A stretch of DNA of 64,000 bases from JASTVH01 sp042862465 (GCA_042862465.1 JASTVH010000003.1:372001-436000); one strand, 5' to 3'. Counted from the first letter of the stretch, positions 37,001 to 45,473 are shown. The notes: a model not told the origin generated them from the sequence alone. Program-made: numbers and translations.

Positions 37001-37182
37001 CCCGGCCAGACCACGCGAACGGTGATGAAGTCGGTCGCAAAGGTGGGGAAGAACTGGCGGTTCAGTTCCTTCAGGGCAAAGGCCCCCGCCAGCACCAGCA
37101 GCACCATCATGAGGTTGGCCGCGACCCGATGCTGGGCGAAGCGCCCGATGATGTCGTTCTGATGCTGGTCGGGTGTGCTCAC
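34018..37182 (-). CDS. RND-family efflux pump, inner-membrane subunit
   Basis: A 1054-residue proton-driven pump with the two six-helix halves and two large periplasmic loops expected of the AcrB/HAE1 superfamily. Residues of the proton relay are visible in SLFALIMALGIIVDDAIVVAEDAMTHYE (paired aspartates in TM4), and the second half carries LSQFGMFGLAGIVINDSIILVTFYKQLRQEG. It starts at a GTG overlapping the adaptor stop by four bases. No outer-membrane factor gene is adjacent. The C-terminus ends in repeat-encoded residues. Confidence 0.95.
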   Translation of the reverse strand: MSTPDQHQNDIIGRFAQHRVAANLMMVLLVLAGAFALKELNRQFFPTFATDFITVRVVWPGASAEDVARSITTPLEQELKNLDNVDEMRSTSMRGASSIVIEYEEGTDMGIALDQVNEFVSLVRNLPSDAEEPEISKVVRNEDIATLILAGDVSRESLRPMAHRFEKELLDRGIAKVEFSGLPEREIAIEVDSQTITALGQSLPQLGQRIVNQSQDIPAGTVGDEDAVREVRSLEKKRSAKDFAELTLLTTEDGKRLTLSDIADIEQRGKDGSPEIFYHGNPAVLLKLQRTESADALTAAEIMKDWLVDTRPTLPEGLELQAVDERYQFIEQRIELLVRNGATGLLLVVGILYLFLNGRIAFWVAAGIPVSILGTLAVLWLSGGSINMISLFALIMALGIIVDDAIVVAEDAMTHYERGERSLQAAEGGARRMLVPVMSSSLTTIAAFLPLMLIGGIIGQVLKDIPFVVVCVIIASLVECFLILPGHLRASFHRHHHKEPSPTRQKLEAAFAHFRDKQFRPLAQWTLAHRGTTIVITLCAMAFSVALVATGFVQFNFFPTPPGSQVVAGVKFASGTPPSEVKAFGRQMEDTLWEVNERFKAEEGQDLVTSALLRLNQASFNGGRNIENGEQYAMVSVELVMPDEREVRNEEFIRAWRKALPRPAGIEQLSITTPQGGPPGKPIDVLLTGADAITLKKAAEEVKAALGEFAGVSDIIDDLPWGKQQYVFQLTPLAESQGLTIDDVGRQMRAALDGQLLQVYYDEYDEIEVRILLPEREREAQATLDTLPIVTPQGGVTPLANIINLDSRRGLELLRHTDGKLGVHVTAEVDAAITNANDVLDNLRTNTLNDLTARYGVEATYKGQAEDQAETTSDMKAGALVAFAMIYLILAWVFAAYTWPLAVMVAIPFGLCGAILGHWLLGIDLTILSQFGMFGLAGIVINDSIILVTFYKQLRQEGMAVREALLEASCQRLRAVLLTSLTTISGLLPLLFETSLQAQFLIPMAVSISFGLAVGTMLILLVIPVLLSLIEDTAEWLRRMRGDEQGVQRPTSDV

Positions 37183-38459
37183 GAGGCCGGTTCCCCCTCA
37201 GCGGCGTTGCGCAGGTCGACCTTCAGACCATTGACTGCGTTGGGGAGCTGGGTGGTCACGACCGTGTCACCATCCTTCAGTTTGGGAGAACGGATCAGGA
37301 TGTGCTGGCCTTCCGGCGTGTACCGGTCACCCACCACCGTGACCTGCAGGCCCTCCAGGCGCCCGTCTGCGACCCGGTAGATGCGGTCGGTGCCGTACAG
37401 GGCTGAAATCGGCAAGCTGTAGGTGTTTTCAATCGGGGGCAGGGACAAGGTGACGTCGAGCGTCTCGCCCAGGGGCAGCGCCACGTCCTCCGCCCTGATA
37501 CTGAACAGGCCATCGACACCGCCGGCACGATTGTTGACGGCGCCGCTCAGACGCTTCAGCTGCAACGGGTAGGTTTCACCGTTGATCCGGGCACGGGCAT
37601 CCAGCGCGTGCTGATCGGCAAGCGCCGTGCGGGCGGTCGGCACCCAACGCTGTGGTATCTGTGCGCGCACTTCCAGGGCCTTTGTAGCGTAGAGTGCCGC
37701 GATCTGTTCCCCCGTGCGTACCCGCTCACCGGGGCTGACATGGATGCGGGTGATCTGGCCGTCAAACGGCGCCGGCATCTGGGCCCGTTCCAGATCGAGG
37801 CGCGCCTGCTCCAGGAGGGCGCTGGCGCGTGACTGTTTGGCTTCCAGGGCCGCCAGGCGGGCATCGGCGTTTTCCACTTCCAGCTGTTGGGCATTCAGCG
37901 CCAACCGGGCACTGGCGAGATTGCGCCGTGCCTCGTCCAGTCGTGCCTGGCTGCTGAGGTCGGATTTCTGCAGACGTTTCTCACGCTCCACGGCCGCTTC
38001 CGCCAGGTCGGCCAACTCTTTCTGGCGGGCCAGGTCGTCACGGCTCCTGGCCGCCCGATTGCGTTCCTGGGCCAACTGCGCCTTGAGCTCGGCCACATCG
38101 GCTTCGCGCTGGGTGACGATCAGCTGGGCGTCCCGGGTATCCAGTTGCACCACGGACTGGCCCTGTTTGACGTTGTCGCCCTCCAGAAACGGCAGCGCCT
38201 CCACTTCCGCAGCAACCGGGGCAGTCAGTGTGGCGTTCAGTGGTGTATCAACTTGGCCGAGGAGGCGAATTTCCGGCGCGTAGGCCTTTTTTTCCAGGCT
38301 GACGGTCTGCACCGGCCAGCTTTTTTCCTGGTTCTCGGTTTTGGGCGGGACGGGCTTTGACCACCACAGCACCAGAATGAGAAAAGCGGTGATGGCAACC
38401 GCCGCCACGGGCACCAGTAGCTTGCGGTGTTTGCCCAAACCCTGAAACTTGCTCGACAC
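37179..38459 (-). CDS. RND efflux periplasmic adaptor (HlyD-like)
   Basis: The 426-residue membrane fusion protein has one N-terminal transmembrane segment (VPVAAVAITAFLILVLWW), lipoyl halves (VAAEVEALPFLEGDNVKQGQSVVQLDT and PFDGQITRIHVSPGERVRTGEQIA) and a long coiled-coil hairpin (about 95-195). The start is the GTG at 38459 (SSKFQGLG), six bases after AGGGA; an upstream TTG at 38486 has no ribosome site. It is first in the two-gene operon with the pump. The drug or lipid exported is unknown. Confidence 0.93.
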   Translation of the reverse strand: MSSKFQGLGKHRKLLVPVAAVAITAFLILVLWWSKPVPPKTENQEKSWPVQTVSLEKKAYAPEIRLLGQVDTPLNATLTAPVAAEVEALPFLEGDNVKQGQSVVQLDTRDAQLIVTQREADVAELKAQLAQERNRAARSRDDLARQKELADLAEAAVEREKRLQKSDLSSQARLDEARRNLASARLALNAQQLEVENADARLAALEAKQSRASALLEQARLDLERAQMPAPFDGQITRIHVSPGERVRTGEQIAALYATKALEVRAQIPQRWVPTARTALADQHALDARARINGETYPLQLKRLSGAVNNRAGGVDGLFSIRAEDVALPLGETLDVTLSLPPIENTYSLPISALYGTDRIYRVADGRLEGLQVTVVGDRYTPEGQHILIRSPKLKDGDTVVTTQLPNAVNGLKVDLRNAAEGEPAS

Positions 38460-38513
38460 GCTAGTCCCTCTCTCCACAACGCCCAACTGGCGTGAGGTTG
38501 TTCATTATTGGTT

Positions 38514-39254
38514 TTATCGCCGCGGTTGCCAGTCACCCCACAACCACTGCAGCAGCGCCATCGCCGCCACTGGTGCGGTTTCCGTGCGCATCACCCGTGG
38601 CCCCAGCGTGGCTGGGTGGAAGCCCCTTTTTAGGGCGGTTTCGATCTCGCCCGGGCTGAGGCCGCCCTCGGGGCCGATCATGAGCGCCACGCTGGCCGGT
38701 TGCTGCCAGTGATCGAGACTGTGCTCACTGCGATGATGCAGCACCAGCTTGAGGTCATGGTCCGCTGCAGTGTCAAACCAGTCGTCCAGGGCACAGACCT
38801 CATCGATCTGCGGCACCCGGCTGCGGCCACACTGCTCGGCGGCACTGATCGCCACCTGGCGCCAGTGGCGGATACGCTTGGCCTCGCGGTCCGGTTTCAG
38901 GCGTACCTCACAGCGCTCGCTCACCAGCGGCACGATGCGGGTGACACCCATTTCCACGCTTTTCTGCACCGCAAAATCCATGCGGTCGCCCCGGGAGATC
39001 ACCTGGCCCAGTGTGATCGACAACGGCGATTCGGCCTGATTGGGCTCGGCGCTCTGGATATGGGCGGTGACCTGGCGCTTGTCCACGCTTTCCAGCACGG
39101 CATGGTACTCCATTCCGTCGCCGTTGAAGAGAGTGACGGCCTGTTCAGGCTTCATCCGGAGCACGCGGCCCACGTGATTGGCGGCGTTGTCGTCCAGCGT
39201 GAGCGCCTGCCCGCTCGTCAATGGGGCCGGGGTGTAGATTCGGGGAATACGCAA
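38514..39254 (-). CDS. rsmE: 16S rRNA (uracil1498-N3)-methyltransferase RsmE
   Basis: A 246-residue SPOUT-class enzyme with an N-terminal PUA-like part (IPRIYTPAPL, AANHVGRVLRMKPEQAVTLFNGDGMEY) and the knot that binds SAM (VALMIGPEGGLSPGEIE, ATLGPRVMRTETAPVAAMALLQ). It methylates U1498 in the ribosomal decoding region. The start is a TTG at 39254, six bases after AAGGAG. The longer open frame upstream is antisense to bioA and not coding. It follows bioA by 11 bases, the same pairing seen in Pseudomonas. Confidence 0.94.
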   Translation of the reverse strand: MRIPRIYTPAPLTSGQALTLDDNAANHVGRVLRMKPEQAVTLFNGDGMEYHAVLESVDKRQVTAHIQSAEPNQAESPLSITLGQVISRGDRMDFAVQKSVEMGVTRIVPLVSERCEVRLKPDREAKRIRHWRQVAISAAEQCGRSRVPQIDEVCALDDWFDTAADHDLKLVLHHRSEHSLDHWQQPASVALMIGPEGGLSPGEIETALKRGFHPATLGPRVMRTETAPVAAMALLQWLWGDWQPRR

Positions 39255-39265
39255 GGCTCGCTCCT

Positions 39266-40618
39266 TCAGTCCTTCACCGCCTTGTCGATCCCTTCGGTGG
39301 CCACCTGGGCCAGATGCCGGATCTGCTCCTCGGTAATGACATAGGGCGGCATGAAGTAGGTGACATTGGCGAGCGGGCGCAACAGGCACTGGCGGGTCAG
39401 GCCATGCTGGTAGACGCGCATGCCCCGGCGCTCCTGCCAGGGGAACAGCTCGCGGGTCTGCTTGTTCTTGACCAGTTCGATGGCCAGGATCATGCCGTGC
39501 TGGCGGACGTCGCCCACGTGGGGATGATCCTTCAGGTGCGCCACGCTGTCCGCCATGCACTGGATCTTCGCCTGGTTGGCTTCGATCACGTTGTCGTCGC
39601 GGAAGATATCCAGGGTTGCCAGGGCTACGGCACAGCCGATGGGGTTGCCGGTGTAGCTGTGGGAATGCAGGAAGGCCTTGAGGGTTTCGTAGTCGTCGTA
39701 GAACGCCTCGTAGACCTTGTTGGTGGTCAGGGTGACCGAGAGCGGCAGGTAGCCGGCGGTCAGGCCCTTGGACAGGCACATGAAGTCGGGGGTGATGTTG
39801 GCCTGCTCGCAGGCGAACAGGGTGCCGGTGCGGCCGAAACCGACGGCGATTTCGTCGGCGATCAGGTGCACATCGTAGCGGTCGCAGGCCTCACGCAGCT
39901 TGGTGAGATAGACTGGATGGTACATGCGCATGTTGCCGGCGCATTGCACCAGCGGCTCGATCACCACGGCGCAGATGTGCTCGTGGTGCTCCGCCAGATG
40001 GCGCTCCATGTGCGCGAACTGGCGCAGGGCATAGTCTTCCCAGGATTCGCCGGGCTCGCGGTTGAACGCATCCGGCCCCGGCACCGTGTGCACATCCATC
40101 AGCAACGAGCGGTAGGTGTCCTTGTACAGGCCTACGTCGCTCACCGCCAGGGCGCCCAGGGTTTCGCCGTGGTAGCTGTTGCCCACATTGACGAAATCCT
40201 TCTTGCCCGGCTTACCGGCATTGCGCCAGTAGTGGTAGCTCATCTTGAGCGCCACTTCGATGGCGGAGGAGCCGTTGTCGGCGTAGAAGCACTTTTCCAG
40301 ACCGGGCGGCGTCACCTCCACCAGGCGCTCCGAGAGCTCGACCACGGGCCGGTGGGTAAAACCGGCCAGCATGGCGTGTTCCAGCTGTTCGGTCTGTTCC
40401 CGGATGGCCGCGTTGATGCGCGGATTGGCATGGCCGAACAGGTTGACCCACCAGGAGCTGACCGCGTCGATATAGCGATTGCCCTCGAAGTCCTCCAGCC
40501 AGACACCTTCCCCGCGCTTGATGGGAATCAGGGGCAGATGCTCGTGATCCTTCATCTGGGTGCAGGGATGCCAGACCGTCTTGAGGTCGCGCTGGATCAT
40601 TTCTCGGTTGGTTGGCAA
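39266..40618 (-). CDS. bioA: Adenosylmethionine-8-amino-7-oxononanoate aminotransferase BioA
   Basis: A 450-residue PLP aminotransferase of biotin synthesis that makes 7,8-diaminopelargonate using SAM as amino donor. Family landmarks are VWHPCTQMKDHE, AVSSWWVNLFGHANPRI, NGSSAIEVALKMSYHYW and the PLP lysine Lys284 in CLSKGLTAGYLPLS. The start chosen is a TTG at 40618 (PTNREMIQRD), six bases after AAGGAGG; an ATG at 40600 is the alternative. The other biotin genes are not in the window. It leads an operon with rsmE. Confidence 0.95.
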   Translation of the reverse strand: MPTNREMIQRDLKTVWHPCTQMKDHEHLPLIPIKRGEGVWLEDFEGNRYIDAVSSWWVNLFGHANPRINAAIREQTEQLEHAMLAGFTHRPVVELSERLVEVTPPGLEKCFYADNGSSAIEVALKMSYHYWRNAGKPGKKDFVNVGNSYHGETLGALAVSDVGLYKDTYRSLLMDVHTVPGPDAFNREPGESWEDYALRQFAHMERHLAEHHEHICAVVIEPLVQCAGNMRMYHPVYLTKLREACDRYDVHLIADEIAVGFGRTGTLFACEQANITPDFMCLSKGLTAGYLPLSVTLTTNKVYEAFYDDYETLKAFLHSHSYTGNPIGCAVALATLDIFRDDNVIEANQAKIQCMADSVAHLKDHPHVGDVRQHGMILAIELVKNKQTRELFPWQERRGMRVYQHGLTRQCLLRPLANVTYFMPPYVITEEQIRHLAQVATEGIDKAVKD

Positions 40619-40735
40619 GACAGGCCTCCTTTGAGTGGTGAGCCGGCGCAGGAACACGCCCGGTAACGAAACCGCAATTATGCCTGAAACCGGTGGGCCT
40701 CCCCAATACAGGCAGCGATTTCTCGGGGTGTTCCT

Positions 40736-42022
40736 TCAGGCACGCCCGCCTGCCTTGCTGTAGAAGTAGCCGACCCGTTCGTGAATGCCCAGGTAGTCGT
40801 AGATACGTTTAGGGTATTCATCGGGTTTCAGGGTGTCCTCGACGGCGATGTCGTCGCGTTCCATCAGATTGAGGCACACCGCCTCATTCTTGGGGATGTC
40901 GGGGTTATAGATGAGCACTTCCGGTTTCAGCAGGTGATCCGGGTTGACGGTCGTCACCAGGCCGATGCTGCCGTCCGAGAGCTTGACGACGGTCCCCGGC
41001 GGATAGACGCCCATGGATTTGATGAAGTGGGCCAGCAGTTCGCTGTCCAGCTTGTGGTTGTAGTTCCGGTAGAGATAGGCCATCGCGAGTTTGGGGGGCA
41101 GGGCCCGGGCCGGATCGCGGGGGTTGCAGAGATTGTCGTAGGTGTTGGCAATGCTGACGATGCGTGCCAGGCGCTCAATCTTTTCTCCTTTCAGGCCATT
41201 GGGGTAGCCGCTGCCGTCGAGCAGTTCGTGGTGCTGCTCGATGATGACGATGACGGCGTCGTCCAGGGTGCCCACATTGCGGGCCAGTTTTCCGCCCTGA
41301 ATCGCATGGGTTTCGTACACTTTCTGCTCGCCGGCATTCAGCGGCTGCTTCTGGATGAGCAGTTGCTTGGGCAGGGTGACCTGCCCGATATCGTGGAGCA
41401 ATGCGCCCATGGCCAGTAACCGCAGTTCCTCCGCTCCCAACTGCAGCGAACGTCCGAGCGCCAGGGACAGCACCGTGACGTTTAGCGAGTGGGCATAGGT
41501 GCTGAAGGAGTCGTCGGCCAGGTTGATGAGATTCATCAACACGCTCTCGCCCTGTTCAAAGCAAACGGCCATATCATTAACGACGCTTTCGGCATCCCGG
41601 ATGGCGTTGGCCGGGGCGGTGGAGAGTTCATTGGTGAAGCGGCGGACACGCTGGGCGGTCTGCTTATACTCGCGCAGCAGCTTGCGACGCTCTTCCCGAA
41701 AGGCTTTGGCCTGATCGATGTGCGCGCGCTTGTCTTCCCATAAAGCGTTTTCTGATTCGGTTTCCCGGGCGGGCTCTTCCAATTTCGAAGTTTTCGCTTC
41801 GGCGGCCAGCTCAAAGCCTTTGGCGATGAGGCTCTTTTTCGGATAGACCTTGATCTTGCCCGACAGAAGCTTGCGGATAACACGAATCTCGTCTTCGGTT
41901 TTTATCCGAAAACGTCTGAAGAGAAACGGGTGGTCGGTCCAGGGCAACTCAAGATCAACAAAGAAACCGATTTGGAGTTTTTCGACCGGAACATGAACGA
42001 AACTGGTTTTTGGGCTGGTCAT
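40736..42022 (-). CDS. HD-GYP cyclic di-GMP phosphodiesterase with DUF3391 domain
   Basis: The 428-residue protein has an N-terminal DUF3391 domain (about 1-130, with VPVEKLQIGFFVDLELPWTDHPFLFRRFRI) and an HD-GYP domain. The metal and catalytic motifs are His210-Asp211 (HDIGQ, where lysine is usual in HDIGK), THAIQGGKLARN near 238 and HHELLDGSGYPNGL at 264-277. The family hydrolyses cyclic di-GMP. The GYP motif is intact; the K to Q change next to the HD pair may alter activity. There is no signal peptide, and it lies alone and divergent from the DUF2505 gene. Confidence 0.92.
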   Translation of the reverse strand: MTSPKTSFVHVPVEKLQIGFFVDLELPWTDHPFLFRRFRIKTEDEIRVIRKLLSGKIKVYPKKSLIAKGFELAAEAKTSKLEEPARETESENALWEDKRAHIDQAKAFREERRKLLREYKQTAQRVRRFTNELSTAPANAIRDAESVVNDMAVCFEQGESVLMNLINLADDSFSTYAHSLNVTVLSLALGRSLQLGAEELRLLAMGALLHDIGQVTLPKQLLIQKQPLNAGEQKVYETHAIQGGKLARNVGTLDDAVIVIIEQHHELLDGSGYPNGLKGEKIERLARIVSIANTYDNLCNPRDPARALPPKLAMAYLYRNYNHKLDSELLAHFIKSMGVYPPGTVVKLSDGSIGLVTTVNPDHLLKPEVLIYNPDIPKNEAVCLNLMERDDIAVEDTLKPDEYPKRIYDYLGIHERVGYFYSKAGGRA

Positions 42023-42266
42023 ACGTCTTGTTAACTGCGCAGTGGGGAGCAATCAGGTGCCCGTGGCATTGCGGGCAGGATCGTCCAGATTGGCCTGAAG
42101 TGTAGCCTATTTTGTCGCTCTCAGGATCTGAAAATTATCAAGTGACGATCCATTTCGGGTTTCCGGAAGGCTGACTTGAGAGCCCGAAATCCGGAAATTT
42201 CCAGCCAATGAGATCGAGCATTGTGCCCCTAAAATAAAACCCAGAACGAACTCACAAGGAGTCACC

Positions 42267-42758
42267 ATGGAAGTTCAACTGGAGCACCCCTTCGAGGCAT
42301 CACCCGAACGTCTTCTTGATACGTTCTTTGACGAGAAAGCGATCAAAGCCAAGAACGATGCCCTGGGTTACCGCAACGTCAGGGTGGTGGCCCTGGAGCG
42401 ATCCGAAGATACCGCGCGCCTGGTGGTGCAACGTGAAGTGCAGGCTTCGGCGCCGATTCCCTCGGCACTGAAATCCTTTCACCAGGAATGGAGCAGCATC
42501 GAGCAGGAGGAACACTGGGAACGGGGTTCCGATGGCCAGTGGCAATGCGAACTGCGCATCCGCGTGAAGGGGGTGCCGGTCAAGCTGCGTGGCGCCATGA
42601 CGTTGCAGGAAGAAGGGCAGCGCACCACCAACTGCATTCGCCTGAAGGTGGACTGCAACGTGCCGCTGATGGGAAAGAAAATCGCCCGCTTTCTGGCGGA
42701 GGATTCACGGGTGAAGATGGATGCGGAGTATGAGGTGTTGCGCAATCAGCTCAGCTGA
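42267..42758 (+). CDS. DUF2505 family protein
   Basis: This 163-residue protein matches DUF2505 by eye: MEVQLEHPFEASPERLLDTFFDEKAIKAKNDALGYRNVRV and LKVDCNVPLMGKKIARFLAEDSRVKMDAEYEVLRNQL. The fold is START/SRPBCC-like, suggesting binding of a hydrophobic ligand. An AAGGAG site lies seven bases before the ATG. It is a single gene, convergent with the glnQ-like gene, with a stem-loop between them. Function unknown. Confidence 0.85.
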   Translation: MEVQLEHPFEASPERLLDTFFDEKAIKAKNDALGYRNVRVVALERSEDTARLVVQREVQASAPIPSALKSFHQEWSSIEQEEHWERGSDGQWQCELRIRVKGVPVKLRGAMTLQEEGQRTTNCIRLKVDCNVPLMGKKIARFLAEDSRVKMDAEYEVLRNQLS

Positions 42759-42767
42759 TAACGCGTC

Positions 42768-42806
42768 TGTGGTCGGTGGCCAAAAAGCGGCAGACCACCG
42801 ACCACA
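42768..42806. terminator. Stem-loop between convergent DUF2505 and ABC ATPase genes
   Basis: TGTGGTCGGTGG (42768-42779) and CCACCGACCACA (42795-42806) pair perfectly over 12 bases around a 15-base loop. There is no clear U-run, so terminator function for either gene is inferred from position. The words resemble the GGTCGGT segment at 2820-2846 and the heptad repeats. Confidence 0.55.
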
Positions 42807-42819
42807 AGCGACCGACGTA

Positions 42820-43566
42820 TCAGTGCTTCAACACCCGCGACAAAAACGCCTGCGTCCGCTCGTTCTGCGGATTATCGAAGACCTGATCCGGTTTGCCTTC
42901 CTCCACGATCTGGCCCTGATGGATGTAAATCACCCGATGGGCCACTTCCCGCGCAAAGCCCATTTCGTGGGTCACCACCATCATGGTCATCCCCTCGTTG
43001 GCCAGTTCGCGCATGACGTCCAGCACCTCGCCGATCATTTCCGGGTCGAGGGCCGAAGTCGGCTCGTCGAACAGCATCAGCTTGGGTTCCATGGCCAGGG
43101 CACGGGCGATGGCCACCCGTTGTTGCTGGCCGCCGGACAGCTGGGTCGGGAACTTCTTGGCCTGGTCGGCGATGCCCACCCGTTCCAGCAGCTTTTCCGC
43201 CGTTTGGGTGGCCTGTGACTGACTCAAACCGCGGACCTTCATGGGTGCCAGCGTGATGTTGTCGAGCACCGTGCGGTGTGGAAACAGGTTGAACTGCTGG
43301 AACACCATGCCCACTTCCTTGCGGATGGCGGCCAGGTTGGTCTGGTTGCCGCCCTTGGGGCTCAGTTTGTAGCTGTCCACCTCAATGCTGCCGTTCTCGA
43401 ACTCCTCGAGCCCGTTGACGCAGCGGATCAGGGTGGACTTGCCGGAGCCGCTGGCGCCGATGATGACCACGACTTCGCCCGGTTCCACCTCAAGATTGAC
43501 GTCCGTCAGCACATGGTGGCTGCCGAAGTACTTGTTCATGTTGTCGATTTTTACGATATGCGACAT
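42820..43566 (-). CDS. glnQ: Polar amino acid ABC transporter ATPase (GlnQ-like)
   Basis: A 248-residue ATPase with Walker A GASGSGKS at 37-44, the signature QLSGGQQQRVAIARALAM and Walker B LMLFDEPTSALDPEM. The ENGSIEVDSYKLSPKG insert and FNLFPHRTVLDNI are typical of the amino acid uptake group. The start is the ATG at 43566 (MSHIVKID), six bases after AAGGAG. It is third in the order binding protein, permease, ATPase, as in E. coli glnHPQ, 11 bases after the permease. Confidence 0.92.
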   Translation of the reverse strand: MSHIVKIDNMNKYFGSHHVLTDVNLEVEPGEVVVIIGASGSGKSTLIRCVNGLEEFENGSIEVDSYKLSPKGGNQTNLAAIRKEVGMVFQQFNLFPHRTVLDNITLAPMKVRGLSQSQATQTAEKLLERVGIADQAKKFPTQLSGGQQQRVAIARALAMEPKLMLFDEPTSALDPEMIGEVLDVMRELANEGMTMMVVTHEMGFAREVAHRVIYIHQGQIVEEGKPDQVFDNPQNERTQAFLSRVLKH

Positions 43567-43577
43567 GTTCAACTCCT

Positions 43578-44246
43578 TCAGGTAGCCAACCCGCGCCGTT
43601 CATACCAGCGCAGCAGGACTGACAGACTCAATGTAACCGCCAGGTAGAGTAGGGCGACCATGAAATACACCTCGAAGGCCGTGAACGTGGTGGCGATGTA
43701 GATCTGGCCCTGCCGAACCAGTTCGCCCACACCGATGACCGAGAACAGCGAGGTGTCCTTGATGCTGACGATGGCCTGGTTGCCCAGGGGCGGAATCATG
43801 CGACGCAGGGCCTGGGGCCAGATGATGCTCCAGAAGGTCTGGGTGCGGCTGAGGCCCAGGGAGAGGCCCGCCTCGGTCTGGCCCTTGTCGATGGACTTGA
43901 CGCCGCCGCGCACCACTTCGGAGATGTAGGCTCCCGAGTTCAGGGCAATGGCGGCGATACCCGCAGTCAGGGCATTGATCGGGCCGCCAATGACATCGGG
44001 CAGACCGTAGAAGATGAACAGTACCTGCACCAGAATGGGCGTACCTCGAAAGATCTCGATGTAGGCGGTCGCAGGCCAGCGCACGGCCCTGTGTCGATTC
44101 AGGCTCATCAGGCCGAAAATGATGCCGATGACGAAGCCGATGGCCAGGCCACCAAAAGAAATCAGGAGGGTGTAGGGCAGGCCCTTGAGCAGGTGGGGAA
44201 TGGATGAGATAGCTGCTTGCCAATCGAAGACGAAGCCGGATTCCAC
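43578..44246 (-). CDS. glnP: Polar amino acid ABC transporter permease (GlnP-like)
   Basis: A 222-residue membrane subunit with about five hydrophobic segments and the EAA-loop signature of the HisM/GlnP family (EAGLSLGLSRTQTFWSIIWPQALRRMIPPLGNQAIVSIKDTSL). It starts at a GTG seven bases after AGGAGG. It is separated from the binding protein gene by 100 bases that hold a stable hairpin and from glnQ by 11. It probably works as a homodimer. Ligand assignment to glutamine or another polar amino acid is by similarity. Confidence 0.92.
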   Translation of the reverse strand: MESGFVFDWQAAISSIPHLLKGLPYTLLISFGGLAIGFVIGIIFGLMSLNRHRAVRWPATAYIEIFRGTPILVQVLFIFYGLPDVIGGPINALTAGIAAIALNSGAYISEVVRGGVKSIDKGQTEAGLSLGLSRTQTFWSIIWPQALRRMIPPLGNQAIVSIKDTSLFSVIGVGELVRQGQIYIATTFTAFEVYFMVALLYLAVTLSLSVLLRWYERRGLAT

Positions 44247-44277
44247 GAAAAATCCTCCTCAGCCGTAGAACGAGTCA

Positions 44278-44305
44278 GGGCGGCACTGCGCAACGCAGGC
44301 CGCCC
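44278..44305 (-). promoter_or_regulatory. Intercistronic stem-loop between glnH and glnP
   Basis: GGGCGGC, a bulged A, CTGCG, loop CAA, CGCAG, GCCGCCC: twelve paired bases with one bulge. There is no U-run. Such hairpins after the binding-protein gene commonly protect its mRNA so that it is made in excess of the permease. That effect is inferred from position. Confidence 0.6.
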
Positions 44306-44346
44306 GGTTACGGGAAGTAATGCAAACTTCCTTTAAGCGGTGAGGA

Positions 44347-45117
44347 TTACTCCGGCAGGCTGCCGAACCACTTTTTGTAGATCTTGGCGTAAGTACCGTC
44401 TTCCTTCATGGCCGCCAGGGCCTTGTTCACTTTCTCGACCCAGGGGCTGCCATCGACCAGCGCGATGCCATACTTCTGCCCCTCATAGAGTGGGCCTACC
44501 ACCTTGGCGCGGCCTTCGCCCTTGGTCTGGGCAAAATAGCCCACGTTTGGCGCGTCGTAGAAAACCGCGTCCACACTGCCGGACATCAGGGCCATGTACA
44601 TGTCGGCACTGCCCGGATACGGGGTGACCCCTTCGTTTTTGTCCAGCTGCTTTTTCAGGAAGTCATAGCTGGTGCTGCCGATCTTGGTACCGATCTTCTT
44701 GCCTTCCAGGTCGGAGAGTTTCTTCACCTTGTCGTTGCCTTTACGCACCATGATGCGCAGGCCGGAATCGTAGTAGGGATCGGAAAAGTCGACGATTTTT
44801 TCGCGCTCTTCGGTGATGGTGATGCCGGCGAGTGCGATATCGGCGTTGCCGGTTTGCAGGGCGGGAATGATGCCGTTGAAATCCATGGTGCGCAGGTCGT
44901 AATCGAAACCGGCGCGCTTGGCCACTTCAGCCAGGATGTCCATGTCGAAGCCGACCATCTCACCGCTGTCCTGATCCATCATTTCAAATGGAACGAAGCT
45001 GGGGTCGGTGACGGCCTGCAGTGTTTCCGCCGAGGCGGATACCGAAGTCAAGCCAAGTGACAGGGCCAGGGCAGCACCCAGAGCCTTCAATCCCTTCATT
45101 TTCATGTAAACCCCCAT
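44347..45117 (-). CDS. glnH: Polar amino acid ABC transporter periplasmic binding protein (GlnH-like)
   Basis: A 256-residue family 3 binding protein with a signal peptide (LKALGAALALSLGLTSVSASA) and mature start near ETLQAVTDPSFVPFEM. It carries GFDMDILAEVAKRAGFDYDLR, GNADIALAGITITEEREKIVDFSDPYY and GTKIGSTSYDFLKKQL, the ligand cage of glutamine and related binders. It is first in the operon. An ATG at 45117 has AGAAG six bases upstream; the ATG at 45105 (MKMKGLKAL), five bases after a G-run, is equally possible. Confidence 0.92.
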   Translation of the reverse strand: MGVYMKMKGLKALGAALALSLGLTSVSASAETLQAVTDPSFVPFEMMDQDSGEMVGFDMDILAEVAKRAGFDYDLRTMDFNGIIPALQTGNADIALAGITITEEREKIVDFSDPYYDSGLRIMVRKGNDKVKKLSDLEGKKIGTKIGSTSYDFLKKQLDKNEGVTPYPGSADMYMALMSGSVDAVFYDAPNVGYFAQTKGEGRAKVVGPLYEGQKYGIALVDGSPWVEKVNKALAAMKEDGTYAKIYKKWFGSLPE

Positions 45118-45473
45118 ATTGTTCTTCTAGGTCCGTATTGGTGAGGACACATGCACCGCGGACACCGAGGCAGCATCCAGCACGTCCTCCGGTTTTGATT
45201 GACTCACTACCAGACCATGTGCGGTCTTGAGAGGCATGTCAAGGAGTTAGGGGCTAGCGGGTGGTCGTATTGACATTGGTCGGCGCCGTTCCATGGCGTG
45301 TAAACGGAAGCAGCTCCTTGATGGCGATTGAGTGACTGGATGCGCCTCAAACAGCGACATAACGGCTCGGCGCTACAAGAAATCTTACAATTTGACACCA
45401 AGCCACGCATCACACCCTCGGTTCAAGCACGTATGCTGGAAGGCGTGGAATTTTGTTTCAAAGTCGAGGCGAC
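45118..45473. other. Divergent spacer upstream of glnH and of a small secreted protein
   Basis: I see no gene or repeat in these 356 bases. They should contain the glnH promoter on the minus strand (a TTGACA is at 45241-45236, with no good -10 at 17 bases) and the promoter of the next plus-strand gene. No sigma-54 element was recognised. Confidence 0.5.

Noticed and set aside
39255..39779. N-terminal extension of RsmE
   Set aside because: It is antisense to bioA; the family N-terminus begins at the TTG at 39254 with a good ribosome site.
42768..42806. Strong Rho-independent terminator for DUF2505
   Set aside because: The 12-base stem is perfect, but no U-run follows on either strand, so it is kept only as a tentative terminator.
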